39,259 nucleotides of DNA from Clostridia bacterium (GCA_018436095.1 JAHDMJ010000029.1:1-39259); one strand, 5' to 3'. Shown: positions 7,853 through 17,132, counted from the first letter of the stretch. Numbers and translations: made by a program. The notes: generated by a model from the sequence alone, not told the origin.

Positions 7853-9238
7853 ATGGAAAAGGAGAAAATAAGTGCAAAAGGTCACTTAATCCGTTGGATG
7901 GTGCTCTTTTTTGCGATTACTTATTTGGCAAATTATTTTTTACAGATCAGACAATTGTCTTATATCGGCAGTATTTTATTGGTTTTAATCCTGATCCAAG
8001 GCATTCCTCTTTTGCCCAAGGTGAATTTTCGGGTGGTCTGCGGCCTTTTGCTGGCAGGAGGAGTCATACTGCTCTGGAGCAAAGGCGATTGGCGGGTTTG
8101 GTCGGCGGCAATTATGCAAAACGCCAATCTGGCCGTACTGTTTATTTGCTCGCCGATGATGGCTCTGCCTTTCTTCTATGAAGATTATCAAAGTGAATTA
8201 AAAGTGGTGGCTCAAACAAAAATGCAAAGCCTGCTGGCCTTTTGCCTGCTGATCAACGTCAGTGCTCATATCCTGGGGGTTTTGATCAGCGTAGGGGCCC
8301 TGGCCATCATCTACGAATTGTTGCAGCCCCAAAGCAAGCTATATAAGGCGGAAGATATTTTTCTTTCAACTCTGGTGCGCAGCTATTGCTCATCGGGCTT
8401 TTGGTCGCCAGCCTGGGCTTCGATGGTGCTTTTGACCTCCGCTACCTCAGTGACCTGGGTAGCGGTGATCCCTATTGGTATAGCGTTTTCTTTAATCTAT
8501 ATAGGGATTGATATGGCCACGGTGGCCGCAAAAATGAAAAGAAACCCGGAGCTTTATCCTCTTTTGCAGGCGGAGAGAGGGGCCAGGGTCAATTGGCGGA
8601 AAATTAGAACTATGCTGCTATTAGCTATGGTACTGATCTCGATGATGGTAATGATCAGCGTTATCAGCCGCTGGGATTTGATGGTGATCATTCCTATGGT
8701 AGCGGCCCTTTTCCCACTTTTGTGCGGCTTAAGTCAAAAGCACATGCCCGCTTATAAGCAGGGGATGGGCAAATATTATAGGACTACGCTAATTAAGGTC
8801 CGCAGTGAAATCGCTCTATTTGCAGCCGCCGGCTTCTTAGGAAAGGCTTTGCATTTTTCCGGCATCGGCGAAAAGATCCCGGCTTTGCTGCCGGACCAGT
8901 TCATCGCCTACCCGGCCTTGATGAGCGGTACGATCATGCTGGTTTTGATCCTGCCCTCCCTGGTGGGTGTTCACCCTGTAGCTATAGGTACGGCCCTGAT
9001 TGCCGCCGTAACTCCTGCATCCGTGGGCATGACGGATATGACCTTTGTATTGACCATGCTGACAGGCTGGGCTCTGACGATTTTGCTGTCGCCTTTTTCC
9101 GCCACTTCCCTGATTGCCGGCAATTATGCCGGCCGGCCCTCCTGGGATATATCGCTAAAACTCAATGGCATATTCGGCGCTATTTGCCTTATTATTTTCA
9201 GCATATTGATTTCCGTTGTCGGCCCTATATTGAGTTGA
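7853..9238 (+). CDS. Polytopic membrane protein, homologue of the 362-1729 product
   Basis: 461 residues with about ten to twelve predicted membrane segments. Shared motifs with the first copy are LPFFYEDYQSELK, KLYKAEDIFLSTLVRSY, GVHPVAIGTALIAAVTPASVGM and LLSPFSA. The long cytoplasmic or extracytoplasmic stretch between the two halves (LYPLLQAERGARVNWRKI) is also conserved in position. It lies 28 bases after sfsA with AGGAAAGGA before the ATG, so it may be co-transcribed with it. Presumed permease of unknown substrate; the ion-transporter-like C-terminal motif is suggestive only. Confidence 0.8.
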   Translation: MEKEKISAKGHLIRWMVLFFAITYLANYFLQIRQLSYIGSILLVLILIQGIPLLPKVNFRVVCGLLLAGGVILLWSKGDWRVWSAAIMQNANLAVLFICSPMMALPFFYEDYQSELKVVAQTKMQSLLAFCLLINVSAHILGVLISVGALAIIYELLQPQSKLYKAEDIFLSTLVRSYCSSGFWSPAWASMVLLTSATSVTWVAVIPIGIAFSLIYIGIDMATVAAKMKRNPELYPLLQAERGARVNWRKIRTMLLLAMVLISMMVMISVISRWDLMVIIPMVAALFPLLCGLSQKHMPAYKQGMGKYYRTTLIKVRSEIALFAAAGFLGKALHFSGIGEKIPALLPDQFIAYPALMSGTIMLVLILPSLVGVHPVAIGTALIAAVTPASVGMTDMTFVLTMLTGWALTILLSPFSATSLIAGNYAGRPSWDISLKLNGIFGAICLIIFSILISVVGPILS

Positions 9239-9322
9239 GGGGCCCGTTGCAAGTCATGATTTCCGGCAAAAGGGGCATAATCTTTCTTATGGGCGTATAA
9301 ATTGCGGAAAGGAGCAACGAAA

Positions 9323-10285
9323 ATGAAAGAAAAAGAAATTTGGCTGGCGGGAGGCTGTTTTTGGGGAACTGAGGAATATCTGTCCGGTATTCAGGGCGTG
9401 TTGGAAACCAATGTAGGCTATGCCAACGGCTGTACGGAAAACCCGACTTATGAGCAGGTTTGTTTTGGCAAGACCGGCTTTGCGGAGGCGGTATATGTAA
9501 AATACGATCAGGATGTGCTGTCTCTCAATTTTTTGCTGTCCCTGTTTTTCCGCTCCATTGATCCCACCGCGAAAAACCGTCAGGGCAATGACGTGGGGGA
9601 GCAGTACCGCACGGGCATTTATTACAAGGATGCCGGGGATTTGCCGGTGATCCGCCAGGCTATTGATAAGCTGGCCGAAAGCCTATCTAAGCCGGTAGCC
9701 ATTGAAGTGCTGCCTTTGGAGAATTATTATCCGGCAGAGGATTACCATCAGGATTATCTGAAGAAGAATCCCGCCGGCTACTGCCATATACCGGCCAAGC
9801 TTTTTGCCGAAGCGAAAAAAGCCAGGCAATGGACGAAGCCTGACGATGCTAAATTAAAAGCTATGCTCACCCCTATGCAGTATAAAGTGACCCAGCAAAA
9901 TGCCACGGAGCCGCCTTTTTCCAATGAATACGACCACCACTTTGAGCCGGGGATTTATGTGGACGTTACTACCGGCCAGCCCCTGTTTTTATCAAAGGAT
10001 AAATTTAATTCCGGCTGCGGTTGGCCGGCTTTCTCAAAGCCGGCAGATCAGAAAGCGGTAGCGGAATACCGGGATACCAGCCACGGCATGATTCGCAGCG
10101 AGGTGAGAAGCGCCGCCGGCGACGCTCATTTAGGCCATGTTTTTAATGATGGGCCTTCTGCTGCCGGCGGTCTGCGCTATTGCATCAACAGCGCCGCTTT
10201 GCGCTTTGTACCCCGGGATAAGATGGCTCAAGAGGGTTATGGGGAATGGCTGCCCTTGCTGCAGGAGGCCGGCGGCGGTCAATGA
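9323..10285 (+). CDS. msrAB: Fused peptide methionine sulfoxide reductase MsrA-MsrB
   Basis: About 320 residues; reduces both diastereomers of methionine sulfoxide in oxidised proteins. The MsrA domain (1 to about 165) has the GCFWG motif with catalytic Cys12. The MsrB domain (about 175-310) has [20 protein letters not shown] and [11 protein letters not shown] with catalytic Cys287. The two CxxC pairs that bind zinc in many MsrB proteins are absent (the first site reads YVDVTTGQ), so this is the zinc-free form typical of fusions. The ATG at 9323 is used because GGAAAGGAG is 8 bases upstream; a TTG at 9302 would lie before that site. Gives an anaerobe repair capacity after oxygen exposure. Confidence 0.95.
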   Translation: MKEKEIWLAGGCFWGTEEYLSGIQGVLETNVGYANGCTENPTYEQVCFGKTGFAEAVYVKYDQDVLSLNFLLSLFFRSIDPTAKNRQGNDVGEQYRTGIYYKDAGDLPVIRQAIDKLAESLSKPVAIEVLPLENYYPAEDYHQDYLKKNPAGYCHIPAKLFAEAKKARQWTKPDDAKLKAMLTPMQYKVTQQNATEPPFSNEYDHHFEPGIYVDVTTGQPLFLSKDKFNSGCGWPAFSKPADQKAVAEYRDTSHGMIRSEVRSAAGDAHLGHVFNDGPSAAGGLRYCINSAALRFVPRDKMAQEGYGEWLPLLQEAGGGQ

Positions 10286-10902
10286 CCAGATTGGAGCGCA
10301 GCTTTTATCTGAAGGATACGGTGGAGGTCGCCAGGAATCTGCTGGGGATGGTTTTGGTTCGCCAAACCGGCGAAGGCCTGACTGCCGGCAGAATTGTGGA
10401 AACGGAAGCTTATGCAGGAGCCGCTGATGCCGCCTGCCATGCCGCCAGGGGCCGCCGGGAGGGCAGAACCGCCGTTATGTACGGACCCGGCGGTTTTGCT
10501 TATGTGTACCTCATTTACGGTATGTATTACTGCATGAATGTGGTAACCCGGGAGGAAGAAGAGCCGCAAGCGGTGCTGATCCGAGCCCTTGAGCCCTTGG
10601 CGGGTTTAGAGCTGATGGCCAAACGGCGCAATATCCGGGATATCGGCAGCAAAAAAGGCCTGCACAGTCTCTGTACAGGCCCGGGCAAGCTATGTCAAGC
10701 CATGGCTATCGATATGGATTGCTACGGCCTGGATCTATGCGGCAGCGAGCTTTATATAGAACAGGGCCCGAGGCCCGCGGACCGGGATATAGCAGCCACT
10801 AAAAGAATCAACATCGATTACGCTGGTGAGGCTAAGGATTATCCCTGGCGTTTTTTGCTGCGGGATAATCCTTACGTATCGGTAAAAATGGCGGCGTTTT
10901 AG
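10282..10902 (+). CDS. mpg: 3-methyladenine DNA glycosylase, AAG/MPG family
   Basis: 206 residues; removes alkylated or deaminated purines from DNA to start base-excision repair. Family motifs visible are [38 protein letters not shown] (with the catalytic Glu), [19 protein letters not shown] and the C-terminal [10 protein letters not shown]. The ATG at 10282 overlaps the msrAB stop in an ATGA junction, so translation is probably coupled; a GGAGG lies 13 bases upstream. Its 3' end overlaps the convergent arcC stop by four bases, with no terminator between them. Confidence 0.93.
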   Translation: MTRLERSFYLKDTVEVARNLLGMVLVRQTGEGLTAGRIVETEAYAGAADAACHAARGRREGRTAVMYGPGGFAYVYLIYGMYYCMNVVTREEEEPQAVLIRALEPLAGLELMAKRRNIRDIGSKKGLHSLCTGPGKLCQAMAIDMDCYGLDLCGSELYIEQGPRPADRDIAATKRINIDYAGEAKDYPWRFLLRDNPYVSVKMAAF

Positions 10903-11834
10903 TCACAGACCACGGTGCCGGTGCGGCCGGCAATGCCTTCTTTGGCTTTTTCCAGCAGGGTAATAAGAGCCCGGCGGCCGGGTTTGGAGCTGGCAAATTC
11001 CACGGCCGCTTCCACTTTGGGCAGCATGGAGCCGGGAGCAAAATGGCCTTCGCCAATAAGCTTGCGGGCTTCCGCCGTGGTTAGCTGGGACAGCCATTGC
11101 TGGTCGGGCTTGCCGAAATTGATGGCCACCTTCTCTACGGCCGTGAGAATGATCAGATAGTCGGCGTCCAGGTCCTGGGCCAGGCGGCAGCTGGCGAAGT
11201 CCTTGTCGATAACGGCGGGGATGCCTTTTAACCGGTTGCCTTGATGAATCACCGGGATACCGCCGCCGCCGCAGGCGATAACGATATGGCCGCTGCTGAC
11301 CATAGCGCCGATGGAACCGATCTCAATGATTTCCCGGGGCTTAGGCGAGGCCACCACCCGGCGCCAGCCCCGGCCGGCATCCTCCATAATGGCATAGCCC
11401 TCTTCCTGGAACTTGAGAGCCTCCTCATGGGTCATAAAGCGGCCGATGGGCTTTGTGGGCTGCTTAAAAGCCGGATCCTCAGGGTCCACAGCCACTTGCG
11501 TAATGAGGGTGGAAATTTCTTTGCGGATGCCCCTGTCCAGAAGCTCTGTCCGCAGGGTGTTTTGCAGATCGTAACCGATGTAGCCCTGGCTCATGGCGCC
11601 GCAGACGCTGAGGGGAGTAGGGGGGTATTTGTCCGGATCTTTAGCGGTAAGCTCCGACATGGCCAGATTGATCATACCGACTTGGGGACCGTTACCGTGA
11701 GCAACCACCACCTGATGACCTTCTTCAATAAGGTCGGCAATAGCCTTGGCCGTATTCTGGGCGGCGGCAAACTGTTCTTTTAAACTATTGCCCAGGGCGT
11801 TGCCTCCCAAAGCGATGACAATGCGTTTTGACAT
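10899..11834 (-). CDS. arcC: Carbamate kinase
   Basis: 311 residues, normal length. Converts carbamoyl phosphate plus ADP to ATP, carbon dioxide and ammonia. Motifs are IALGGNALG (N-terminal), VVAHGNGPQVGM, the ACGGGGIPV loop and VIDKDFAS. In this setting (downstream of ygeW on the same strand) it corresponds to E. coli YqeA and would harvest ATP from carbamoyl phosphate made by the YgeW carbamoyltransferase step. AGAAAGGA precedes the ATG. A terminator-like hairpin (11865-11918) separates it from ygeW, so it may be expressed by partial read-through or its own promoter. Confidence 0.95.
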   Translation of the reverse strand: MSKRIVIALGGNALGNSLKEQFAAAQNTAKAIADLIEEGHQVVVAHGNGPQVGMINLAMSELTAKDPDKYPPTPLSVCGAMSQGYIGYDLQNTLRTELLDRGIRKEISTLITQVAVDPEDPAFKQPTKPIGRFMTHEEALKFQEEGYAIMEDAGRGWRRVVASPKPREIIEIGSIGAMVSSGHIVIACGGGGIPVIHQGNRLKGIPAVIDKDFASCRLAQDLDADYLIILTAVEKVAINFGKPDQQWLSQLTTAEARKLIGEGHFAPGSMLPKVEAAVEFASSKPGRRALITLLEKAKEGIAGRTGTVVCD

Positions 11835-11864
11835 GGAAACCGTCCTTTCTCTAGTTTATTGGGA

Positions 11865-11918
11865 AATAAAAAACCCGGCGGCGCAAGGACAGAACCCGCC
11901 TTATGCACCGCCAGGTTT
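11865..11918 (-). terminator. Rho-independent terminator between ygeW and arcC
   Basis: On the minus strand AAACCTGGCGG (from 11918) pairs with CCGCCGGGTTT (to 11871), one mismatch, followed by a T-rich tail (11870 down to about 11865). It starts 12 bases past the ygeW stop. Because arcC follows on the same strand, it would lower arcC expression or mark the operon end. Confidence 0.65.
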
Positions 11919-11929
11919 TAATGAGTATA

Positions 11930-13123
11930 CTACAGAGTCTTGCGCAGGGCGCCTTTTTGCTCCAGGGCTTGCAGCACTTCCTGAGGATTTTTGATCTTGC
12001 TGAGGAAGATCATGGCCGCAATGATATAAGGTTTATAGCTGGCTTCTTTGTAAAGGGGCACCCGGTAGCGGTCAAAGACGGAAGCGGCTACTTCGCCTTC
12101 TTTGCAGCTAACGCCGGTGATGTCCGCCGGCAGGCAATGGAGATATAAAGCCTTGCCGTCCTTCGTCTTAGCCATCATTTCTTCCGTGCATTCCCAGTCT
12201 TTATGCTGGGCATTTTGAGCCAGCAGCTCTTTTTCCAAAGCCTTGATGCCTGCATCGTCCCCTTCACCGTAAAGCTTGGTCCGTTTTTCCATGGCGGAAA
12301 AAGGCGCCCAGCTCTTGGGATAAACAATATCCGCATCCTGGAAGGCTTCGGCCATGCTATTGGTCTTCGTAAAGCTGCCGCCGTTTGCTTTGACGTTTTG
12401 CCGGGCTACTTCTTCAACTTCGCTCATGATCTCATAGCCTTCGGGATGGGCCAAAACTACATCCATGCCCATACGGGTCATCAGACCCACTACGCCCTGG
12501 GGTACGGAAAGAGGCTTGCCGTAAGAGGGAGAATAAGCCCAGGTCATGGCGATTTTCTTGCCTTTGAGGTTTTCCACGCCGCCGAAATGATGAATAATAT
12601 GGGCCATGTCGGCCATACATTGGGTGGGATGGTCGATGTCGCACTGCAGGTTGACCAAGGTGGGCCGCTGCTCCAGCACGCCGTCTTTATGGCCTTCAGT
12701 GACGGCGTCCATAAACTCGTGCATATAGGCGTTGCCTTTGCCGATGTACATGTCGTCCCGGATACCGATGACGTCGGCCATGAAGGAAACCATGTTGGCA
12801 GTTTCCCGGACGGTTTCGCCATGGGAGATCTGGGATTTGCCTTCATCCAGATCCTGCACCTCAAGGCCCAGCAAATTGCAGGCGGAGGCGAAGCTGAAGC
12901 GGGTACGGGTGGAATTATCCCGGAACAGGGAGATGCCCAGGCCGCTGTCAAAGATTTTGGAGGAGATGTTGTTTTCCCGAAGATGACGCAAAGCGTCGGC
13001 TACGGTAAAGACGGCGTCCAGCTCATCCCGGGTTTTTTCCCAGGTGAGGAAAAAGTCGTTTTGATACATTTGGTCAAAGGTTAAACCGTTCAACTTATCA
13101 ATAAAAGGCTTAATATTACTCAT
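11930..13123 (-). CDS. ygeW: Knotted carbamoyltransferase YgeW
   Basis: 397 residues; aspartate/ornithine transcarbamylase superfamily. The carbamoyl-phosphate-binding motif is present as SLFRDNSTRTRFSFASA, and the second-substrate region as LHCLPAD. The length and the segment after LHCLPAD match the YgeW group, whose substrate was long unknown. In purine-degrading clusters it is proposed to work towards carbamoyl phosphate release from a ureido-amino acid, feeding carbamate kinase. Gene order ygeX-ygeY-ygeW on one strand supports this. AAAGGAGA precedes the ATG, and it follows ygeY by 39 bases. Confidence 0.93.
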   Translation of the reverse strand: MSNIKPFIDKLNGLTFDQMYQNDFFLTWEKTRDELDAVFTVADALRHLRENNISSKIFDSGLGISLFRDNSTRTRFSFASACNLLGLEVQDLDEGKSQISHGETVRETANMVSFMADVIGIRDDMYIGKGNAYMHEFMDAVTEGHKDGVLEQRPTLVNLQCDIDHPTQCMADMAHIIHHFGGVENLKGKKIAMTWAYSPSYGKPLSVPQGVVGLMTRMGMDVVLAHPEGYEIMSEVEEVARQNVKANGGSFTKTNSMAEAFQDADIVYPKSWAPFSAMEKRTKLYGEGDDAGIKALEKELLAQNAQHKDWECTEEMMAKTKDGKALYLHCLPADITGVSCKEGEVAASVFDRYRVPLYKEASYKPYIIAAMIFLSKIKNPQEVLQALEQKGALRKTL

Positions 13124-13162
13124 GCTTTATCTCCTTTTCATTTTTCCTCTTTGTGCTGCGGC

Positions 13163-14473
13163 TTACTTCGTGTAAATACCGGGCAGGGCGGCATAGACGG
13201 CGGCGCAAACCACCAGATCGTCTTTCCAGGTTCTTTCGTTGGGGGCGTGGGCCTGAGCTTCGGCGCCGGGGCCAAAACCGATGCAGGGAATACCGTTTCT
13301 GCCCATGATGGAAACGCCGTTGGTGGAGAAGGTCCATTTATCCACCAGGGGCCGGGCTTGGCGGGCGGCTGCCGTCTCGGGGCTGCCGATGCGGCTTTCG
13401 CCGTAAAGGCTGGTGTAGGCTTCATGGAGAGCCTTGGTCACCGGATGATCCTCGGGAATGACCCAGGTGGGGAAGTAGCACTCGATGGGATAAACGCAGC
13501 CGGTCCAGGAAGGCCGGTCATATTGATACATGCTGACCTTCACATCGCTGCCGTATTTTTTTACGGCGGGCAGGTTGCGGATTTCTTCCAGGCAGCTTTC
13601 CCAGGTTTCGCCGGCGGTCATGCGGCGGTCTAAGGAGACGGCGCAGGAGTCGGCCACGGCGCAGCGGGAAGGGCTGGTGAAAAAGATCTCGGAGGTGGTA
13701 ATGGTGCCCCGGCCCAGGAAATTGGCCTCTTTCCACTGGGGATTATACTTCTCGTCCAGCATCTTGACCAGGCCTTTGACTTCCGTGGCGTCGGCGGCGT
13801 CGTTTTCGTTGAGGGACTTGATATCCAGGAGGATTTCAGCCATTTTGTAGATGGCGTTGTCGCCCCGCTCAGGAGCGGAACCATGGCAGGAAACGCCTTT
13901 AACGTCTACCCGAATCTCCATGCGGCCCCGCTGGCCCCGGTAGATGCCGCCGTCGGTAGGCTCGGTGGAAACTACAAATTCCGGCCGGATTTTGCCTTCT
14001 TTGATGATGTATTCCCAGCAGAGGCCGTCGCAGTCTTCTTCCTGAACGGTGCCCGTCACCAATACGGTGTATTTGTCATTGAGCAGGCCCAGATCCTTCA
14101 TGATCTTGGCGCCGTAAACAGCGGAAACAATGCCGCCTAGCTGGTCCGAGGTGCCCCGGCCGCCGATTTCCGTGTCGCTTTCATAGCCTTCATAGGGATC
14201 GAAGGTCCAGTTGCTCATTTCACCCAAGCCCACGGTGTCAATGTGGCCGTCGAAAGCGATGAGCTTTTCGCCGTTGCCCATGTAGCCCAGGATATTGCCC
14301 TGGCCGTCCACTTCCACTTTGTCGAAGCCCAGATCCTTCATTTCTTTTTCGATGCGGCGGACATGGCCTTCCTCGCCGGCGCTTTCACCGGGAATAGCGA
14401 TCAGCTCTCTCAGAAACTTGGTCATTTGGGGCCTGTAATCTTCGGCAGCGGCTTTGATTTTTTGAAAATCCAT
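13163..14473 (-). CDS. ygeY: YgeY family M20-type metallohydrolase
   Basis: 436 residues; M20 peptidase/deacylase fold. Metal ligands are seen in FDGHIDTVG (His and Asp), [10 protein letters not shown] (bridging Asp), [11 protein letters not shown] (catalytic and ligand Glu), STEPTDG, and a C-terminal [13 protein letters not shown] His. The family is annotated as a selenium-metabolism-linked hydrolase because of its neighbours, but in purine clusters it more likely hydrolyses an N-carbamoyl or amide bond in a ring-opened intermediate. AGGAGGAATC lies before the ATG (the complement of 14480-14490). It sits between ygeX and ygeW, both on the same strand. Confidence 0.93.
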   Translation of the reverse strand: MDFQKIKAAAEDYRPQMTKFLRELIAIPGESAGEEGHVRRIEKEMKDLGFDKVEVDGQGNILGYMGNGEKLIAFDGHIDTVGLGEMSNWTFDPYEGYESDTEIGGRGTSDQLGGIVSAVYGAKIMKDLGLLNDKYTVLVTGTVQEEDCDGLCWEYIIKEGKIRPEFVVSTEPTDGGIYRGQRGRMEIRVDVKGVSCHGSAPERGDNAIYKMAEILLDIKSLNENDAADATEVKGLVKMLDEKYNPQWKEANFLGRGTITTSEIFFTSPSRCAVADSCAVSLDRRMTAGETWESCLEEIRNLPAVKKYGSDVKVSMYQYDRPSWTGCVYPIECYFPTWVIPEDHPVTKALHEAYTSLYGESRIGSPETAAARQARPLVDKWTFSTNGVSIMGRNGIPCIGFGPGAEAQAHAPNERTWKDDLVVCAAVYAALPGIYTK

Positions 14474-14504
14474 AATGATTCCTCCATTTCTCTTTTTGAT
14501 GGGA

Positions 14505-14535
14505 ATAGTATCCTTTATGAGGATAGTGTCCTTTA
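14505..14535. repeat. Short direct repeat between ygeX and ygeY
   Basis: ATAGTATCCTTTA (14505-14517) recurs as ATAGTGTCCTTTA (14523-14535), 12 of 13 identical with an 18-base period. On the coding strand each unit carries AAAGGA, a ribosome-site-like core, but both lie too far upstream of the ygeY ATG to be its main site. Confidence 0.5.
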
Positions 14536-14553
14536 GCAGTAAACTGCCTTGCT

Positions 14554-15768
14554 CTATTGCTGCTCCTCCGCCGGGTATTTGCCGTCCCAGACGATACGGC
14601 GGTAAAAATAGGGGTCGGTATTGCCTTCCGTGGAAAAGGTCAGGACTACGGAATTCTCGTCCAGGCCCAGGGCCTGGCGAAGTTCCTGATATTCCTCAAA
14701 TTCCATGATGGCGCTGATGGCGCCGGTATTGACGGCCCCGGATTCGCCGGAGATCACAACGGGATCGCCTTTTAACGGCACGCCCAGCATCCGCATGCCC
14801 CTGGCGCTGATCCAGTCGGGGCAGGAAAGGAAGCAGGTGCTGTGGTTTTTGAGAATATCCCAACCCAGGATATTGGGAGAACCGCAGGCCAGGCCGGCCA
14901 TAATGGTCTGAATATCGCCTTCTACAATGCGGTAACGGCCGTCGCCGGCCACGGCTCCCCGGTAGATGCAGTCGGCGGCTCGAGCCTCCACAATGATGAC
15001 CTTGGGCGGATCCTGGGGATAGCGGTTGACGAAATAACCTTGGACCGCCGCAGCCATAGAGCCTACGCCGGCCTGAACAAAAATATGGGTAGGCTTTCTG
15101 ACGCCTGCCAATTGCAGTTGCAAATCGGCCTCTACCGCCATAGTGCCATATCCCTGCATAATCCAGGCGGGGATTTCTTCGTAGCCTTCCCAAGCCGTAT
15201 CCTGGATCACCACGCTATTGGGCGTTTTGGCGGATTCGGCGGCGGCCAGGCGGACGCAGTCGTCATAATTGCCTTCTTCGATAGTGGCGGTAGCCCCTTC
15301 GTCCAGGATGTGCTGCAGCCGGGGCAAAGTGGAGCCTTTAGGCATGAAGACCACCGCCTTTTGGCCCAGGCGTTTGGCGGCCCAGGCTACGCCCCGGCCG
15401 TGATTACCGTCGGTGGCGGTAAAGAACGTAAACTGTCCTAATTCCTCTTTTAATCCCGGCGCCGTCAAATCCTCATAGCTCATTTCCTGGCGGCCGGTCT
15501 TTTGGGCAATAAAACGGCTGATGGCATAAGAGCCGCCTAAAACCTTAAATGAATTGAGGCCGAAACGAAAGGCCTCGTTTTTGACGAAGAGGTCTTTTAA
15601 ACCTAAATATTTGGCCATTTGCGACAAATGAGCCAAAGGAGTAGGCTCATAGCCGGGAATGGTGCTGTGAAAAGCCTGGGCTTTGCGGACTTCCTCTTCG
15701 GACATTAAGGCTAAATATGGGTCCGAGGTTTTCGGCAAGTGATTGAACTCCCATTTCATTTTTTCCAT
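14554..15768 (-). CDS. ygeX: 2,3-diaminopropionate ammonia-lyase
   Basis: 404 residues, family-typical. This PLP enzyme converts 2,3-diaminopropionate to pyruvate and two ammonia. The Schiff-base lysine is Lys75 in [14 protein letters not shown]; the phosphate-binding glycine-rich loop and [13 protein letters not shown] (Asn/Gly) are present, as is the C-terminal [13 protein letters not shown] segment. In the pathway it would be the final step giving pyruvate. It is the first structural gene after the regulator, with a 48-base gap and a GGAGG ribosome site near 15777-15781 on the minus strand. An alternative start two codons later (MKWEF) is possible. Confidence 0.95.
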   Translation of the reverse strand: MEKMKWEFNHLPKTSDPYLALMSEEEVRKAQAFHSTIPGYEPTPLAHLSQMAKYLGLKDLFVKNEAFRFGLNSFKVLGGSYAISRFIAQKTGRQEMSYEDLTAPGLKEELGQFTFFTATDGNHGRGVAWAAKRLGQKAVVFMPKGSTLPRLQHILDEGATATIEEGNYDDCVRLAAAESAKTPNSVVIQDTAWEGYEEIPAWIMQGYGTMAVEADLQLQLAGVRKPTHIFVQAGVGSMAAAVQGYFVNRYPQDPPKVIIVEARAADCIYRGAVAGDGRYRIVEGDIQTIMAGLACGSPNILGWDILKNHSTCFLSCPDWISARGMRMLGVPLKGDPVVISGESGAVNTGAISAIMEFEEYQELRQALGLDENSVVLTFSTEGNTDPYFYRRIVWDGKYPAEEQQ

Positions 15769-15816
15769 GGGACAGGCCTCCTTTAGTACATCAGGCGCCT
15801 GGTGCTTTGCGGCGCC

Positions 15817-16488
15817 TCAGTTGCTTTCTTCTTCCTTGAGTGCGGCATCCATGTAACTGTAAAGCGTATATTTTGAGATATTGAAGTGCTTCGCGATTTT
15901 ATCCCCGGACTTGGTGATCAGAAAGGCTCCGGCCTTGTTGAGATACTGAATGGCCTGAACTTTGTCTTCTTTCGTCATCAAGGCTACGGGTTTGCCGGTG
16001 ATGTTTACGGATTGGCTGATCAATTCATCCAACAGCTCGTTGACATTTTGGGGAATCCACTCCGGCTCCTTGGTAATGGCCTCTTCGGCCTGGCCCACCA
16101 AAGCGGTAAGCGCTTTTTCCGCCACCAACAGATGGGTAATATCATAGTTTAATGATAAAATCCCGGTGACGTTATTGTCCTCATCCCGGATGTAAATGGT
16201 GCTGGATTTCAGAATCCGGCCGTCATGAGTCTTGGAAAGGTAGGCCAGCTTATCTTCCAGCTCTGCTGAATTTTTTAAAGCTTCCAAGGCCTCCAAAACG
16301 ATGTGGGAAGGGCCGTCGCCAATTTTTCTGTTGGTCACATGACCGTTTTCAATGACGACGATAGTTTTTTCCGGATCATCGGTGGTGAGGTCGTGAATCA
16401 GTACCTCACAATCACTGCCAAACTGAAGAGCTAGTCCTTTGGCAAGCCGGCTAAGAAAATCAATGCGCAGCTTTCTTCTGGCTTCCAT
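15817..16488 (-). CDS. YheO-like PAS/DauR-type HTH transcriptional regulator
   Basis: 223 residues. The N-terminal YheO-like PAS domain (about 10-125: LALQFGSDCEVLIHDL, SSTIYIRDEDNNVTGILSLN) probably senses a small ligand, and the C-terminal HTH of the DauR type follows (about 185-218: SGDKIAKHFNISKYTLYSYM). Regulators of this class often control adjacent amino acid or nitrogen genes. It lies directly before ygeX on the same strand and divergent from ssnA, so it is the likely local regulator of the purine cluster. The ATG at 16488 is chosen for the AAGGGGG a few bases upstream; the frame stays open to 16563 but without a ribosome site. Confidence 0.85.
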   Translation of the reverse strand: MEARRKLRIDFLSRLAKGLALQFGSDCEVLIHDLTTDDPEKTIVVIENGHVTNRKIGDGPSHIVLEALEALKNSAELEDKLAYLSKTHDGRILKSSTIYIRDEDNNVTGILSLNYDITHLLVAEKALTALVGQAEEAITKEPEWIPQNVNELLDELISQSVNITGKPVALMTKEDKVQAIQYLNKAGAFLITKSGDKIAKHFNISKYTLYSYMDAALKEEESN

Positions 16489-16533
16489 ACGTACCCCCTT
16501 ATCTGTCCCGATTAAACCCTTTAGCCTTAATAT

Positions 16534-16563
16534 ATCATAAAAAATCGGGAATACAAGAGGCAA
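16534..16563 (-). promoter_or_regulatory. Candidate promoter of the regulator-ygeXYW operon
   Basis: On the minus strand TTGCCT (16563-16558), an 18-base spacer and TATGAT (16539-16534) precede the regulator ATG by about 45 bases. An overlapping alternative is TTGTAT (16556-16551) and TATATT (16534-16529), spacing 16. Confidence 0.45.
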
Positions 16564-16605
16564 CTAAAAAATATTTTTCTGACAACAAAAAACTTTTTCA
16601 GGCGA

Positions 16606-16634
16606 TTGATTTTTTCCGGCATTTCTGCTATTAT
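16606..16634 (+). promoter_or_regulatory. Candidate plus-strand promoter, upstream
   Basis: TTGATT (16606-16611), a 17-base spacer and TATTAT (16629-16634), directly followed by AGGAGG. It points into the long intergenic region and is about 1 kb before ssnA. Confidence 0.4.
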
Positions 16635-16751
16635 AGGAGGAGAAGTTTAACCTGAGTTAAGCATAAGTCGAGAGCAAGCGGAATCCAGAAAGAGGGTTTA
16701 GGCGCAGGCCCTGCCGGCCAAAAACCAACGTTTGCAGCCGGCTGAATCTTC

Positions 16752-16780
16752 TTGACTAATAGGACTTTTTTCTTTAATAT
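16752..16780 (+). promoter_or_regulatory. Strong candidate sigma-A promoter in intergenic region
   Basis: TTGACT (16752-16757), a 17-base spacer and TAATAT (16775-16780) is close to consensus. The 29 bases at 16727-16755 match 24 of 29 with 6912-6940, which stands in the same position relative to the sfsA promoter candidate. It would start a transcript near 16787 that meets a terminator at 17003-17046. Confidence 0.55.
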
Positions 16781-16835
16781 TTAGGCGGTAGGTGAAAGCA
16801 TACACTTTCACTTTGGAAGCGGAGGCAGGCGGATT

Positions 16836-16862
16836 AAGGAGTTCAAGGAGTTCAAGGAGTTC
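16836..16862. repeat. Tandem repeat, 9 bp x 3
   Basis: AAGGAGTTC occurs three times without gaps (16836-16844, 16845-16853, 16854-16862). It lies inside the possible short transcript. Confidence 0.9.
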
Positions 16863-17002
16863 ACCCCGCAGCATCCGAAACGAAAAGCGAAGTCAACTAA
16901 ATACTGATAGCTGCAAGGAAGTGCTATGCGCACGGGCTGACTATCACTCAGGAGAAGGTCCGGCACCTCAGGTCCGGCAAGTCCGGGGTCGCTGATCAAT
17001 CG

Positions 17003-17046
17003 ATGAGTGTTCTCTCACCAGAAGGTGGGGAGCGCTCATTTTTGTT
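17003..17046 (+). terminator. Strong rho-independent terminator
   Basis: The left arm (17003-17019, starting ATGAGTG) and right arm (17024-17039, ending GCGCTCAT) pair over 16 positions with several G-U pairs and one bulge around an AGAA loop, followed by TTTTTGTT. It is oriented to stop plus-strand transcription from the promoter at 16752-16780, well before ssnA. Confidence 0.7.
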
Positions 17047-17081
17047 AACAGGGCGAAAAGGACGCAGGTATGTTGTATGGT

Positions 17082-17132
17082 TTGCCTGAGTGGCTGAGTT
17101 GCCTGAGTGGCTGAGTTGCCTGAGTGGCTGAG
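17082..17132. repeat. Tandem repeat, 17 bp x 3
   Basis: TTGCCTGAGTGGCTGAG is repeated exactly three times (17082-17098, 17099-17115, 17116-17132), followed by a partial fourth unit, TTGCC. The copies are identical, which suggests recent slippage and probable length variation between strains. Confidence 0.95.

Larger units (their letters stand above)
16787..17046 (+). ncRNA. Possible short untranslated transcript or leader RNA
   Basis: A near-consensus promoter (16752-16780) and a strong terminator (17003-17046) on the same strand bracket about 260 bases. Nothing inside reads as a real gene. A GTGAAAG/CTTTCAC hairpin lies at the start, and GGTCCGGCA-type repeats lie near 16956-16985. It does not match the RNase P, tmRNA, SRP or T-box signatures I know. 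It could be a stand-alone RNA or a terminated leader for the ssnA operon. Confidence 0.3.

Noticed and set aside
16792-16995. 67-codon open frame beginning with GTG
   Set aside because: No ribosome site, the content follows the 9-bp repeat (Ser-Arg-Ser runs), and no family is recognisable; it is more likely untranslated.
16787-17046. Known housekeeping RNA (RNase P RNA, tmRNA, SRP RNA, T-box)
   Set aside because: The short conserved signatures I would expect (for example the T-box core, the SRP GGAAGG loop context, the tmRNA CCA end) are not present. A covariance search would settle it.
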